Below are positions 1 through 9,180 of a stretch of 64,000 bases of DNA, piece by piece. Source of the DNA: Rheinheimera salexigens (GTDB lineage Bacteria > Pseudomonadota > Gammaproteobacteria > Enterobacterales > Alteromonadaceae). The stretch lies in the NCBI RefSeq assembly GCF_001752395.1, contig NZ_MKEK01000001.1, positions 371,466 to 435,465 of the forward strand, given 5' to 3'. The number at the start of each line of letters is the position of its first letter. Positions within the stretch are counted from its first letter, which is position 1. The notes under the pieces were generated by a model. That model was not told the DNA's origin. It saw nothing but the letters and a program-made list of their open reading frames with translations, and did not search any database. The position numbers and the translations under genes were made by a program.

Positions 1-978
1 AATATTATTGCTGCGGTGGTAAACACGGCCGGGGTTTTACTGCTTACCGCTAGCTTATTACAATATGTTTTACCTTGGTTGTTGCCGGTAAGTACATTGT
101 CAGTAAGTACATTGTGCTGGTTAATTTTAGCCGTCTGTTTATTAATCTTATTATTAGGTAAGTTCAATGCGTTAGATAATGTGGCTAAAGTCATTATGCT
201 ATTGCTGACGGTCACCACTTTTATCGCGGCAGGTATAGCCTTTTATCATGGTGCCCAAGTACCGGCTGATTATGTGCCTGTGTCGCCTTGGACCTTAGCA
301 AGTTTAGGCTTTTTGGTGGCGTTAATGGGCTGGATGCCGGCACCGATTGAAATTTCAGTTATTAGCTCGGTGTGGCTGCAAGCCAAGCAAGAGCAGATGC
401 CGATTAATCGCCAGCAAGGTTTATTTGATTTTAATTTAGGCTATTGGCTTACTGCTATTTTAGCACTAACTTTTTTATCGCTAGGGGCGTTAGTCCAATA
501 TGGTACGGATCAACCAATAGCATTAGCCGGTTCGACCTTTGCTCAGCAACTTATTAATATGTATGCCAGCACTATTGGCAGTTGGTCAGCGCCGTTAGTG
601 GCATTAATCGCATTTTTATGTATGTTTGGTACCACCTTAACCGTGTTAGATGGTTATGCGCGCACGCTAAATTTGTCATTTATGCAATTAGGTTGGTTTA
701 AAGGTGTCGTTGGCTATAAATTTTGGCTAGTAGCGCAAGCAGCCAGTGGAATGTTGCTGATATTGTTTTTTGAAGGGGCGTTGGCACCGATGCTTACCTT
801 TGCCATGACATTATCTTTTTTAACCACACCAGTATTTGCGTGGTTAAATTACAGCTTAATGCAGAACAATGCCGCCATTAAACTTAACCGCGGCTTGCGC
901 TGGTTAAGTTGGGCAGGCTTAACCTATTTAACCGGCTTTGCGTTACTGTTTTTGGTTTGGTATCTTGCTTTAGCGTAA
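1..978 (+). CDS. Nramp-family metal-ion transporter, 5' end outside window
   Basis: The reading frame is open from base 1, so the gene enters from the left edge and only its last ~325 residues are visible. The product is very hydrophobic, with about nine membrane segments, and resembles the C-terminal two thirds of Nramp/MntH divalent-cation symporters. The helix-6 motif, normally MPH, reads GWMPAPIEIS near residues 106-115, so the metal-ligand Met-Pro is kept but the His is replaced. This suggests a divergent Nramp clade with altered metal choice (inference). The DPGN motif of helix 1 would lie before the window. The 3' end overlaps the convergent gene by 9 bases. A GTG at 16 is internal and is not taken as the start. 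Confidence 0.7.
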   Translation, partial: NIIAAVVNTAGVLLLTASLLQYVLPWLLPVSTLSVSTLCWLILAVCLLILLLGKFNALDNVAKVIMLLLTVTTFIAAGIAFYHGAQVPADYVPVSPWTLASLGFLVALMGWMPAPIEISVISSVWLQAKQEQMPINRQQGLFDFNLGYWLTAILALTFLSLGALVQYGTDQPIALAGSTFAQQLINMYASTIGSWSAPLVALIAFLCMFGTTLTVLDGYARTLNLSFMQLGWFKGVVGYKFWLVAQAASGMLLILFFEGALAPMLTFAMTLSFLTTPVFAWLNYSLMQNNAAIKLNRGLRWLSWAGLTYLTGFALLFLVWYLALA

Positions 979-1218
979 AAATCGTTGCACGTAGCTGCAG
1001 CTGGCATAAATAGTAAATTGCTGCTGCTTGGCCCAGCTAAGGCCTGTTCTGACCAGTTTTTCGGCTAAGCCTTTGCCGCGAAAGGCTGGCGGAACAAAAG
1101 TGTGGTTAAAGTCGATATCATTATTGTTTAATTGATAATCGAGTACGGCTTCATTGCCATCGAGCTGCAACACAAAGCGCTGTAGTTCAGGTTGGTGTTG
1201 TACTGTTGCTGATTCCAT
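970..1218 (-). CDS. Small GNAT-like N-acetyltransferase (YjdJ/CG type)
   Basis: 82-residue protein with the compact acetyl-CoA-binding fold of the single-domain Acetyltransf_CG family: a beta strand with N-D-I-D-F-N-H-T-F-V-P, then P-A-F-R-G-K-G-L-A, the pyrophosphate-binding loop, and a C-terminal helix. The substrate is unknown in this family. The ATG at 1218 is chosen over the longer frame (1239) because AGGAG lies 6 bases upstream. The stop overlaps the end of the convergent transporter gene. It is followed closely in the same direction after the hypothetical gene at 1221-1487, so the two may be cotranscribed. Confidence 0.75.
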   Translation of the reverse strand: MESATVQHQPELQRFVLQLDGNEAVLDYQLNNNDIDFNHTFVPPAFRGKGLAEKLVRTGLSWAKQQQFTIYASCSYVQRFLR

Positions 1219-1220
1219 TA

Positions 1221-1487
1221 TTACTCCTGGTCTATCCAAGGTGTTTGCGGCAGTAAGCTTAAATGGGCAATATAACGCTCTAAATTAAAATCTTGCTGAT
1301 GCTCAATAACATCAATCATTTCCGGTGCTAAAGCACAGGCAATCAGTTCTATGGCGTCATCACGGCTATTGCCGGTCATACACAAGCGCAGTAAGGTGGC
1401 TTTGACTTCTTTAGGGTAATTATCGGCTAATTGGTTTTCCACCACTTCAAATAGCATGGCTTGATCTAGCTGTTCTTCATCGCTCAT
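1221..1487 (-). CDS. Hypothetical acidic protein
   Basis: 88-residue soluble, acidic, Leu-rich and probably all-helical protein that I do not recognise. There is no signal peptide and no membrane segment. ATG at 1487 is chosen: GAGAT lies 5-9 bases before it and the protein then begins M-S-D-E-E-Q. The frame stays open to 1532, which would add 15 hydrophobic residues and run into a dispersed repeat. The gene ends 2 bases before the GNAT-like gene, which suggests a two-gene unit. Function unknown. Confidence 0.6.
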   Translation of the reverse strand: MSDEEQLDQAMLFEVVENQLADNYPKEVKATLLRLCMTGNSRDDAIELIACALAPEMIDVIEHQQDFNLERYIAHLSLLPQTPWIDQE

Positions 1488-1510
1488 GAATATCTCGTCA
1501 AAAAATATAA

Positions 1511-1602
1511 ACTCTGCTGCAGTATGGAACATCTGCTTGTTATTGCCAACAATGCAGGAGCTATTTTACAAGCTTAGTGGATGATTAGCGGGGTGACATA
1601 AC
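1511..1602. repeat. Dispersed 92-bp repeat, copy A
   Basis: Same orientation as copy B at 5023-5115, with most bases identical. Shared blocks include GCAGTATGGAACAT, GTTATTGCCAACAATGCAG and AGCGGGGTGACATAAC. It lies between the end of the APC permease and the hypothetical gene at 1487. A short hairpin (AGCC-AAC-GGCT) follows it, as a longer hairpin follows copy B. Confidence 0.75.
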
Positions 1603-1670
1603 AGAGCCAACGGCTAAACAGGCGTATTGGTCAATACTTGCGACACCGCACTGCTGTTGTTGGCAGTAAA

Positions 1671-2972
1671 TTATTTTCTGTCCTGCCAGCGCGCCAAAAA
1701 ATACAGTGCGGTGCCCAGTAGCACAAATAGCGTGGTAGCAATGACCGACGATAAACTGACTTGCAGTGCTAGCCAACCACAGGCCAGTATGCCTAGCAGC
1801 GGAATGCTGTAACCCAATGGCAGCACAAAGCTATCGCGGGTAGCCAGTTTTGGCCGTAGCACTGGTACGGCGGCGCAGGTGAGGCCATATAGCAGCAAGC
1901 GTGATACCACAGTCGCGGCTGCCAGCCATAAAAATGAGCCATATAAGGTAAGACATAGCGCCAAGACGCCAAAAAAGATAATAGAGTTAGCTGGTGTTAA
2001 AAAGCGCGGTTGTATCGCCGCAAACCAGCGCGGCAGGCTGCCATCTTCCGCTAGTGCAAAGCTGGCCCGCGGGGTGGAGAATATTGCGCCGAGCAAATTA
2101 GCGGCGACAGAGGCCACTACTCCTAACATCAGCACCATGGCGCCCAACGGGCCAAACAGTTCGGCGGCGACATCCAACAGTGGACTGCTAGACTGAGCAA
2201 TTGTTTGTACCGCCGCTACGCTCACCAGTTGAATACTGATATACAGTAAGGTTACCAGCACTAAGCCCAAGATGAGCGCCTTTGGCATATCCCGAGCTGG
2301 ATTTTTTGCTTCACCCGCCGGCACAACCACTGATTCAAAACCGACAAATGCATATATCAATAACAGGGTGGCAGCGCCGATATCGTATGGGCTGTTGAAA
2401 GCAGTAAGTGGATTAAATTCTGGTAGTAACTTAGGTCCCAATATACTGGCACTGCAAATCACTAGCAGTAGTAATACCGCAAACTTAATCACGGTAAGCA
2501 GTGCCAGCGATCGCATCGCTCGCACTGAGCCCACGACATTAATGAGTGTTAAGCTGGCAATAATCACGGCCAATAATAGGGCACGGTTAAAACCTACTGA
2601 TGCCGCCGACCAGAAGTAACCAATACTATCGACCAATAATACGCTATTAGCGGCAAACGATACTAAACGGGCAATGTAATACAACCATCCAGCTTGAAAG
2701 CCAACAAAAGGGCCAAAAGCCGCTGTGCCGTAACGAACAGGACCACCACTAGCACGAAAATAGCTAGCCAGCTCGGCCATACACAACAGAATGGGTAATA
2801 TCAAAAGCGCACAGAGCAAGTATATTAACGGGCTATATTCACCTGCTAATCTGGCTGCACCGCCGGGCAGGCCAAAAATGCCGGCACCAATTAAACCATT
2901 TACTACCAGCAACCACAGGCTAAATAAGCCGAGGTTGCGAGGTAGGATAGTACCGCTGGTTTTTGTTGCCAT
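1671..2972 (-). CDS. APC-superfamily amino acid permease
   Basis: 433-residue integral membrane protein with about twelve predicted helices. The first helix carries the APC signature G-L-I-G-A-G-I-F-G-L-P near residues 26-36, which in this family breaks the helix to bind the amino acid alpha-carboxyl and amino groups. The second conserved stretch, G-F-E-S-V-V-V-P-A-G-E, near 210-220, matches the helix-6 region. Substrate cannot be assigned. It starts 4 bases after the stop of the upstream S9 peptidase, so the pair is almost certainly one operon. A secreted peptidase releasing peptides or amino acids and an uptake permease would be a sensible pairing (inference). Confidence 0.85.
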   Translation of the reverse strand: MATKTSGTILPRNLGLFSLWLLVVNGLIGAGIFGLPGGAARLAGEYSPLIYLLCALLILPILLCMAELASYFRASGGPVRYGTAAFGPFVGFQAGWLYYIARLVSFAANSVLLVDSIGYFWSAASVGFNRALLLAVIIASLTLINVVGSVRAMRSLALLTVIKFAVLLLLVICSASILGPKLLPEFNPLTAFNSPYDIGAATLLLIYAFVGFESVVVPAGEAKNPARDMPKALILGLVLVTLLYISIQLVSVAAVQTIAQSSSPLLDVAAELFGPLGAMVLMLGVVASVAANLLGAIFSTPRASFALAEDGSLPRWFAAIQPRFLTPANSIIFFGVLALCLTLYGSFLWLAAATVVSRLLLYGLTCAAVPVLRPKLATRDSFVLPLGYSIPLLGILACGWLALQVSLSSVIATTLFVLLGTALYFLARWQDRK

Positions 2973-2976
2973 TCAC

Positions 2977-4887
2977 TTACAAATATTGTTTTAAAAACGC
3001 TAGATAAGCTTGCTGGGCAGTTATCCTGTTGCTTTTTTTAAGGAAACCATGGCCTTCATCGTCAAACAAAACATATTCAACCGGTACGCCGTTGGCTCGA
3101 ATAGCGGCAACCATTTCGTCGCTTTCAACCTGTAATACCCGGGGGTCATTGGCACCTTGTACCACCAATACTGGTTTTTTAACTTTATCGCCATGAAAAA
3201 CGGGAGAAATACGACGCAGTCTTTCACCGTCTACCGCTGGGTCGCCGAGCTCAGCATAAAGCGACTCACGAAAGGCCTCCCACCAAGGTGGAATGCTCTC
3301 TAAAGTACGCACCCAGTTGGTGACCCCAAAAATATTAATGCCCGCTTTAAACTCATCGGTAAAGGCCATGGCGGCCATCGTTAGGTAACCGCCATAGCTG
3401 CCACCGATAACGCCGATGCGCTCGCCGGCAACCCAGTCAAGCTGTTGCAAGTATTTTTTGCCATACACAATATCTTGCAAATCATCTTCACCGTGTCGCA
3501 GGTCGTCCAAGTGATAGAAGGTTTTACCGTAGCCAGATGAACCGCGGTTATTGACCGACAACACAGCATAACCGTGATTAAGCAGATGCTGGATCATCGG
3601 GCTGTAGCCGGTGCGAGACTGGCCTCCTGGGCCGCCGTGGATCAAAATTAACGCGGCCACTTTGGCGTTAGCACTGGCTTGTTTCGGCTTATACAGTAAT
3701 GCCGGAATGGTTACGTTATCAAAACTGTTAAAACGCACGACTTCGCTTTGCACCAGATGCTGCTCATTAATGCTGCTGTCCAGCGCTTGTGTTAACCGCT
3801 GCGCTTTGGCACTGCCTAATTGCCAAATATAAAGATTGGACGGGCTGTTATCAGCATTTAAATAAAAACTCATGTATTTGCTGTCATCAGAGAAGGACAC
3901 GCTGCGTATATCACCCGCTGGCAAAGTGGGTAATTGCATTGCTTTGCCAGTCTGCAGGTTGGTAATACTAATTTCGGTAGAAGCATCGGCATTAACACCT
4001 TGCACCTTGTATTGCTTGTCTTCGCTGAAATAAATAAAGCTGATATCCCAGTCGGCTTGACTATACGGCGACGTGGTGCCGCTTTGCAGATTGTAGTTAT
4101 AAGCTGAAACAAATTCTCCACTGCCATTGGCCCCAAACAATAATGCGTTGTTATCGGGGCTAAAATCATAAACCTCGTGTGAAATATTGCCTTGATGCTC
4201 AGTAATAAGCACTGGACTGGGCTTGGCGTTGCTTAGATCAACCAAATATAGATTGTTGTCGGCATTATTGCGCACTTTGCTCAGTGCTAGGTAGCGGCCA
4301 TCTTTACTGACGGCATTGATGAGATAACCATCATTATTACTGAATACCAACTGGCGGCTGTAGTCGCTGCCGTTGTAATGGTACAGGTCAAAAAAGCGTG
4401 GATCGCGCTCGTTGCTGACAATATAAAAGCTGCCATCTTTATTCCAGCCGGCAAAAGAGGCTTTAAGCTTATCACCGGGGGTTAGATCGCTTATCGTGCC
4501 GTCTATTTCACGGACGAAAACATGGTTTAGCTCGTTGCCACCCTGATCAGCGGTATACAGCAACCGGTCATCGTTGGGAAACCAACCGATCGGAAAAGCT
4601 GGATCAGTTGTCGACTGGGTTAACGGCAGCCAATGCTTACCATCTAAGCTAACCCGATACAGGTTAAATACACCGGTTTCATCAGAAGCGACCAACATCG
4701 CACTGGCGTCGTGGTTAATATCATTACCAAAATAGCTTTTGGTAGCAAAGAATTGCTCGGCGCTATATTGAGGCATAGTAATTGTGCTGCTTTGAGGTGT
4801 GATTGGTGCGGTGGTATTATAAATACAACCGGTTAACAGGGTGCTACTTAGCAGCACCGCCCAAGTAAAAGTGAGGCGAGATAACAT
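2977..4887 (-). CDS. S9-family prolyl oligopeptidase-type lipoprotein peptidase
   Basis: 636-residue protein with a lipoprotein signal peptide (lipobox L-L-T-G-C around residue 21), an N-terminal beta-propeller with WD/Kelch-like strands (about 50-370) and a C-terminal alpha/beta-hydrolase domain. Catalytic Ser sits in G-G-S-Y-G-G, Asp in G-A-N-D-P-R and His in D-E-G-H-G-F. H-G-G-P-G-G forms the oxyanion segment. It probably hydrolyses short oligopeptides in the periplasm or at the outer membrane. The ATG at 4887 is preferred over 4905 because AAGGA lies about 8 bases upstream. First gene of an operon with the APC permease. Confidence 0.9.
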   Translation of the reverse strand: MLSRLTFTWAVLLSSTLLTGCIYNTTAPITPQSSTITMPQYSAEQFFATKSYFGNDINHDASAMLVASDETGVFNLYRVSLDGKHWLPLTQSTTDPAFPIGWFPNDDRLLYTADQGGNELNHVFVREIDGTISDLTPGDKLKASFAGWNKDGSFYIVSNERDPRFFDLYHYNGSDYSRQLVFSNNDGYLINAVSKDGRYLALSKVRNNADNNLYLVDLSNAKPSPVLITEHQGNISHEVYDFSPDNNALLFGANGSGEFVSAYNYNLQSGTTSPYSQADWDISFIYFSEDKQYKVQGVNADASTEISITNLQTGKAMQLPTLPAGDIRSVSFSDDSKYMSFYLNADNSPSNLYIWQLGSAKAQRLTQALDSSINEQHLVQSEVVRFNSFDNVTIPALLYKPKQASANAKVAALILIHGGPGGQSRTGYSPMIQHLLNHGYAVLSVNNRGSSGYGKTFYHLDDLRHGEDDLQDIVYGKKYLQQLDWVAGERIGVIGGSYGGYLTMAAMAFTDEFKAGINIFGVTNWVRTLESIPPWWEAFRESLYAELGDPAVDGERLRRISPVFHGDKVKKPVLVVQGANDPRVLQVESDEMVAAIRANGVPVEYVLFDDEGHGFLKKSNRITAQQAYLAFLKQYL

Positions 4888-5022
4888 ATTCTTTCCTTCA
4901 TCCATTTAAGGGTGCCATCACGACTGCCTCACCTGTGATGGATGTGATACTACTTTAGAAATACCAGCAGCGGGCTTATTAAAAAGTAAATCCTGAGCAT
5001 TCGCCCAAGCTCTAGCTGTGTA

Positions 5023-5115
5023 ACTCTACAGCAGTATGGAACATATGCAGGTTATTGCCAACAATGCAGCAGCGAATAGTGGCAAGCTTAGGGGGGATGA
5101 GCGGGGTGACATAAC
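5023..5115. repeat. Dispersed 92-bp repeat, copy B
   Basis: Direct repeat of 1511-1602, located between the S9 peptidase start and the end of ilvH. The permease-peptidase operon is thus bracketed by the two copies. It ends at the base of the 14-bp hairpin 5113-5146. No ORF is shared by the two copies. Confidence 0.75.
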
Positions 5116-5146
5116 TGCGACAGCTAAGCTAATAGCTGTCGCAGTT
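5113..5146 (-). terminator. Strong hairpin downstream of ilvH
   Basis: Perfect 14-bp inverted repeat: arm AACTGCGACAGCTA, 6-base loop, arm TAGCTGTCGCAGTT. It lies 9 bases past the ilvH stop. There is no clear T-run on the minus strand, so it may act as a 3' stabiliser rather than an intrinsic terminator. Confidence 0.55.
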
Positions 5147-5154
5147 GATAGCGT

Positions 5155-5646
5155 TTACAGTGCCAGTACTTTATCTCCACGGGCAATACCCGAAATACCG
5201 CTGCGAACCACTTCTAAAATCGGCGTAGTGCCTAAAGCCTGCAAAAAAGCATCCAATTTATCGCTAGTACCCACTAATTGAATGGTGTAGCTGCCCGGTG
5301 TGACATCAACAATTTGGCCGCGAAAAATATCGGCGCAGCGTTTTATTTCTTCACGTTGACTCGCATTGGCTTTCATTTTTACCAGCATTAATTCGCGTTC
5401 AATGTGCGGCGAGTCACTAATATCAGATACCTTAACCACTTCGATAAGCTTATGCAGTTGCTTACTTATTTGTTCAATCACTTGATCGTTACCGTGAGTA
5501 ACCAGGGTAAGTCGAGATAAAGTTTTATCTTCAGTTGCCGCCACGTTTAGCGAGTCAATGTTATAACCGCGTTGGGCAAATAAGCCAACAACACGAGCTA
5601 AGGCGCCGGGTTCGTTTTCTAGCAGCACAGAAACAATATGTCGCAT
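5155..5646 (-). CDS. ilvH: Acetolactate synthase small (regulatory) subunit
   Basis: 163 residues, the usual IlvH length. The N-terminal ACT domain begins M-R-H-I-V-S-V-L-L-E-N-E-P-G-A-L-A-R-V-V-G-L and binds valine for feedback inhibition; a second ACT-like domain follows from about residue 80. It activates and regulates the catalytic subunit in the first common step of valine, leucine and isoleucine synthesis. It lies 1 base after the ilvI stop in the same direction, so it is translationally coupled. Followed by a strong hairpin. Confidence 0.95.
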   Translation of the reverse strand: MRHIVSVLLENEPGALARVVGLFAQRGYNIDSLNVAATEDKTLSRLTLVTHGNDQVIEQISKQLHKLIEVVKVSDISDSPHIERELMLVKMKANASQREEIKRCADIFRGQIVDVTPGSYTIQLVGTSDKLDAFLQALGTTPILEVVRSGISGIARGDKVLAL

Positions 5647-5647
5647 G

Positions 5648-7387
5648 TTAAGTTCTCTCCGTTTTGCTTAAAAACATTTCATTCATGGCACCGCCAGGGA
5701 TCAACATCGGATAAACGTGCTCTTTGGGATCAATATGAATATCAATAAACACTAACTGATCTTTTAGCGCAAAAGCACGTTCTAGCGCTGGCTGCAGTTG
5801 TTCCGGCTCGGTGACACGAATACCAACATGGCCGTAGGCTTCTGCCAATTTAACAAAGTCGGGCAGTGAATCCATATAAGAGCTGGCATAGCGCGACTCA
5901 TAATTCATATCTTGCCATTGCTTAACCATGCCCAAATAACCATTATTCAAGTTAATAATTTTTACCCCTAAACCATACTGTTTACAGGTTGAAAGCTCTT
6001 GGATATTCATTTGAATAGAGCCCTCACCGGTAACACAGACTACGTCGGCATCGGGATAATTTAACTTTACGCCCATAGCGGCAGGTAAGCCAAAGCCCAT
6101 GGTGCCAAGGCCACCGGAATTTATCCAACGGTTAGGTTTGTTAAATTTATAGTATTGAGCAGCAAACATTTGGTGTTGACCTACGTCGCTACACACATAC
6201 GCTTCACCTTTGGTAATTTTTGATAGTTGCTCAATCACATATTGTGGTTTTAATAATGGCGCAGTAGTGTCATAACGGCCACCATGTACAGCTCGCCATT
6301 GCTCAATTTGCTGCCACCACTGCTGCATGGCATTGCTGTCTAAACTCGTTTTACGCTGCTTAACCAATTGCAGCATTTCTATCAGCACCGGTTTAACTAA
6401 CCCAACGATCGGAATATTGGCATTGATGGTTTTAGAGATACTGGCCGGATCGATATCAATATGAATAATGGTTGCATCAGGGCAAAACTTTTTGGTGTTA
6501 TTGGTTACACGATCATCAAACCTAGCACCAATGGCCAAAATAACATCGGCATTATGCATAGTCATATTGGCTTCATAGCTACCATGCATACCTAACATGC
6601 CAATAAATTGCTTGTCGTCGCCAGGATAACAGCCTAAGCCCATTAAGGTGTTGGTAACCGGTAAGTTAAGTAACTGGGCAAATTCAGTTAGCTGTTCTGC
6701 CGCTTGGCCTAAGATAACGCCACCACCGGCATACAATACCGGTCGCTTAGCTTTCATTAGCGCCGTAATGGCTTTTTTAATTTGCCCAGCATGACCTTTT
6801 AATTTTGGCTGATAAGAGCGTAAACTAATTTCAGCAGGATAATGATAAGCAAATTTTTGATTGGGCATAGTCATATCTTTAGGGATATCTAATACCACAG
6901 GACCGGGGCGACCACTTTGCGCAATATGGAAGGCTTTTTTAATTAGATAAGGAATGTCTTCTGGTCGACGCACCGACATATTATGCTTACAAATTGGCCG
7001 TGAAATGCCGAGCATATCGGTTTCTTGAAAGGCATCTTCGCCAATAAGATGGCTCATGACTTGGCCGGTAAGCACCACCATCGGAATAGAATCCATATAA
7101 GCAGTAGCAATACCCGTCACAGCATTAGTAGCACCTGGGCCTGATGTGACCAGCACCACGCCAGCTTTACCGCTTGCACGGGCATAAGCATCGGCCATAT
7201 GGGTTGCCGCTTGTTCATGACGAACCAGCACATGCTTGACTTTATTTTGTTGGAATAGGGCGTCATAAATATGCAGTACTGCACCGCCGGGATAACCATA
7301 CAGGTATTCCACGCCTTCGTCGGCAAGTGCTCTAATTATCATGGCAGCGCCAGATAACATCTCAGCTGCTTTTGTTTGGCTTGTCAT
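5648..7387 (-). CDS. ilvI: Acetolactate synthase large (catalytic) subunit
   Basis: 579-residue ThDP- and FAD-dependent enzyme condensing two pyruvates, or pyruvate and 2-oxobutyrate. Visible landmarks: the ThDP-activating glutamate in [11 protein letters not shown], the [12 protein letters not shown] segment, and the ThDP-Mg motif with [15 protein letters not shown] at 7387 is chosen; the frame extends to a GTG at 7399. Paired with ilvH as in the enterobacterial valine-sensitive isozyme III. No Val/Leu/Ile-rich leader peptide was found upstream, so control is more likely at a promoter (for example Lrp) than by attenuation (inference). Confidence 0.95.
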   Translation of the reverse strand: MTSQTKAAEMLSGAAMIIRALADEGVEYLYGYPGGAVLHIYDALFQQNKVKHVLVRHEQAATHMADAYARASGKAGVVLVTSGPGATNAVTGIATAYMDSIPMVVLTGQVMSHLIGEDAFQETDMLGISRPICKHNMSVRRPEDIPYLIKKAFHIAQSGRPGPVVLDIPKDMTMPNQKFAYHYPAEISLRSYQPKLKGHAGQIKKAITALMKAKRPVLYAGGGVILGQAAEQLTEFAQLLNLPVTNTLMGLGCYPGDDKQFIGMLGMHGSYEANMTMHNADVILAIGARFDDRVTNNTKKFCPDATIIHIDIDPASISKTINANIPIVGLVKPVLIEMLQLVKQRKTSLDSNAMQQWWQQIEQWRAVHGGRYDTTAPLLKPQYVIEQLSKITKGEAYVCSDVGQHQMFAAQYYKFNKPNRWINSGGLGTMGFGLPAAMGVKLNYPDADVVCVTGEGSIQMNIQELSTCKQYGLGVKIINLNNGYLGMVKQWQDMNYESRYASSYMDSLPDFVKLAEAYGHVGIRVTEPEQLQPALERAFALKDQLVFIDIHIDPKEHVYPMLIPGGAMNEMFLSKTERT

Positions 7388-7399
7388 ATTACGTCTCAC

Positions 7400-7756
7400 G
7401 TTTTAGCAAAAATACCCTACCATAGCGCGATTATTAGCAATAATTCGCAGCTATATGCAGACGTTAACTAAGATTATAGGTTAGATAGCTAGATAGCTAA
7501 AACTTAGTTAATTATTTATACGTGGACTGGTTGTTATATCAGGCAGTGTTTAACACTGCTGCGCTGTTGTCGCTGCTGAGCAGTCATATTGTTATGCGCT
7601 AGTTCAATTTACGACATCAGCAGCGAGATGTCGATAGTATTCATGGCTCAATTTAAGCCAAATTGGCAATTATTTCATGCTTGTAAAGTTAGCTATGCAC
7701 CCACATAGTATTAAGTATTAGTACAAAATATTTTATATCACAGGAAGTACGTTTTT
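7400..7756. other. Divergent intergenic region between ilvI and cnoX
   Basis: 357 bases without a gene, AT-rich near ilvI. It should hold the two outward promoters. It contains a short tandem TAGATAGC repeat (about 7481-7500). I saw no leader peptide, riboswitch or clear operator. Confidence 0.5.
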
Positions 7757-8602
7757 ATGATGCCTTCAATTATCGATGTAAGCATGAATAATGCCCGCGA
7801 GGTGCTAGATGCATCACAACAAAAACTGGTGTTATTTCAATTTTGGTCAGCTCGCAGTGAAGGCTGTCAGCAGCTAACGCCGATCTTAGAAAAAATAGTT
7901 CAGCAATATCCGCAGCAGTTATTATTGGCCAGAGTAGATTGCGACAGTCAGCAAGATTTAGCCATGCAATTTGGTGTGCAGTCTTTACCTACCGTTATGA
8001 TGATTAAAGACGGTAAGCCAGTCGATGGCTTTGCGGGTGTGGAATCTGAAGAAGCTATTTTAGCCAAACTAAGTGCTTATTTACCTAAGCCGGAAGATAG
8101 TTTAATTGACCAAGCCCAAGCATGCTTAGCCGAACAAAACTATCAAGAGGCGTATTCGTTTTTAAAACAAGCGTTACTGCTGGCCCCGGAGCGAGTAGAT
8201 ATTAAATTATGGTTAGCCGATACCGCTGTTAGTTTAGGTCTGTTACCGCAAGCGGAAGCCTTATTAGCTGAGATTAAACTTGCCGATCAAGACTCGGTGT
8301 TCAAATCAGTACAAGCTAAAATAGAATTAGCTAAAGAGGCGGCAGACTCTCCGGAAATTCAGGCTTTAGAGGCGTCATTAGCAGCAGAGCCAGATAGTTT
8401 TACTTTAAAAGAGCAGCTAGCGGTGCAATACCAAGCGGTTCAGCGCTCTGAAGAAGCCTTAGTATTATTGCTAAGTATTTTGCAGCAAGACTTAAACTTT
8501 GGCGCTAGTAAAAAGCTGTATTTAGATATTTTAGCCGCGCTACCTAAAGGCGATAGCGTAGCAACATCCTATCGGCGTAAATTATATAGTTTGCTGTACT
8601 AG
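7757..8602 (+). CDS. cnoX: Thioredoxin-fold co-chaperone CnoX (YbbN)
   Basis: 281 residues: an N-terminal thioredoxin fold (about 1-110) fused to a helical TPR-like region (115-281), the architecture of YbbN/CnoX. That protein protects substrates from oxidation and hands them to GroEL and DnaK. The active-site position reads W-S-A-R-S-E-G-C, so only the second Cys (C37) of CxxC remains; oxidoreductase activity is therefore unlikely, as in other YbbN proteins. The cis-proline segment S-L-P-T-V is present. CAGGAAG lies upstream of two adjacent ATGs (7757, 7760); either could be used. Confidence 0.88.
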   Translation: MMPSIIDVSMNNAREVLDASQQKLVLFQFWSARSEGCQQLTPILEKIVQQYPQQLLLARVDCDSQQDLAMQFGVQSLPTVMMIKDGKPVDGFAGVESEEAILAKLSAYLPKPEDSLIDQAQACLAEQNYQEAYSFLKQALLLAPERVDIKLWLADTAVSLGLLPQAEALLAEIKLADQDSVFKSVQAKIELAKEAADSPEIQALEASLAAEPDSFTLKEQLAVQYQAVQRSEEALVLLLSILQQDLNFGASKKLYLDILAALPKGDSVATSYRRKLYSLLY

Positions 8603-8622
8603 CGCTATAGGTTTATGCAAGG

Positions 8623-9009
8623 TTATTGATGAAAGTCGTGCCAGATTTGTTGCAGCTGGCTCGACAATGTCATGGGATCAAACGGTTTAACCACAACATC
8701 GACTGCACCTAAGGCTTTATAAGACGCAATTTCATTGCTTTGCACTTTGGCGGTCATAAATACAATGGGAATATGGCTTAAATCAAATTGTTGTTTTAAT
8801 TGCTGCAACGTAGTTGGACCATCCATACCGGGCATCATCACATCTAATAAAATTAATTGCGGCGCAGCATCAGCATAGTCAGCTAAAGCTTGTTTGCCGC
8901 TACTGCAGCTATGAACCGTAAAGCCACCGACAGCTTCAAGTGCAATCCTTGCAACTTCTTGAATTGAAGGGTCATCTTCAACATGCATAATATTCTTTAA
9001 TTCGTCCAT
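8623..9009 (-). CDS. Stand-alone response-regulator receiver protein
   Basis: 128 residues, a single CheY-like receiver domain with no output domain. The acidic pocket is E11/D12/D13, the phospho-acceptor is D56 in L-L-D-V-M-M-P-G-M-D-G, with the conserved Thr in F-M-T-A-K and Lys in V-V-K-P-F. All residues needed for phosphorylation are present. No histidine kinase is adjacent, so the partner must be encoded elsewhere. AGGGAAATG lies just before the ATG. It is convergent with cnoX, 20 bases apart. Confidence 0.9.
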   Translation of the reverse strand: MDELKNIMHVEDDPSIQEVARIALEAVGGFTVHSCSSGKQALADYADAAPQLILLDVMMPGMDGPTTLQQLKQQFDLSHIPIVFMTAKVQSNEIASYKALGAVDVVVKPFDPMTLSSQLQQIWHDFHQ

Positions 9010-9180
9010 TACATTTCCCTGTGCTGATATAGACTGCAGCGGTTAAACTACTCACTAAACACTATGCTATATCAATTAATCAAATTTGTGTCTATTGTGC
9101 TGTTAATTACGATTTTAGCGCTTTAATGCCTAAGATTAACATAACTAAATTTTACCCACTAAATAGTATAATTAAATATA

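Noticed and set aside
7557..7605. attC-like segment (CTGCTGCGCTGTTGTCGC ... GTTATGCGC) in the ilvI-cnoX spacer
   Set aside because: It resembles part of attC 1 but lacks a paired R'' core and is not next to a cassette or integrase; likely coincidence of GC-rich words.
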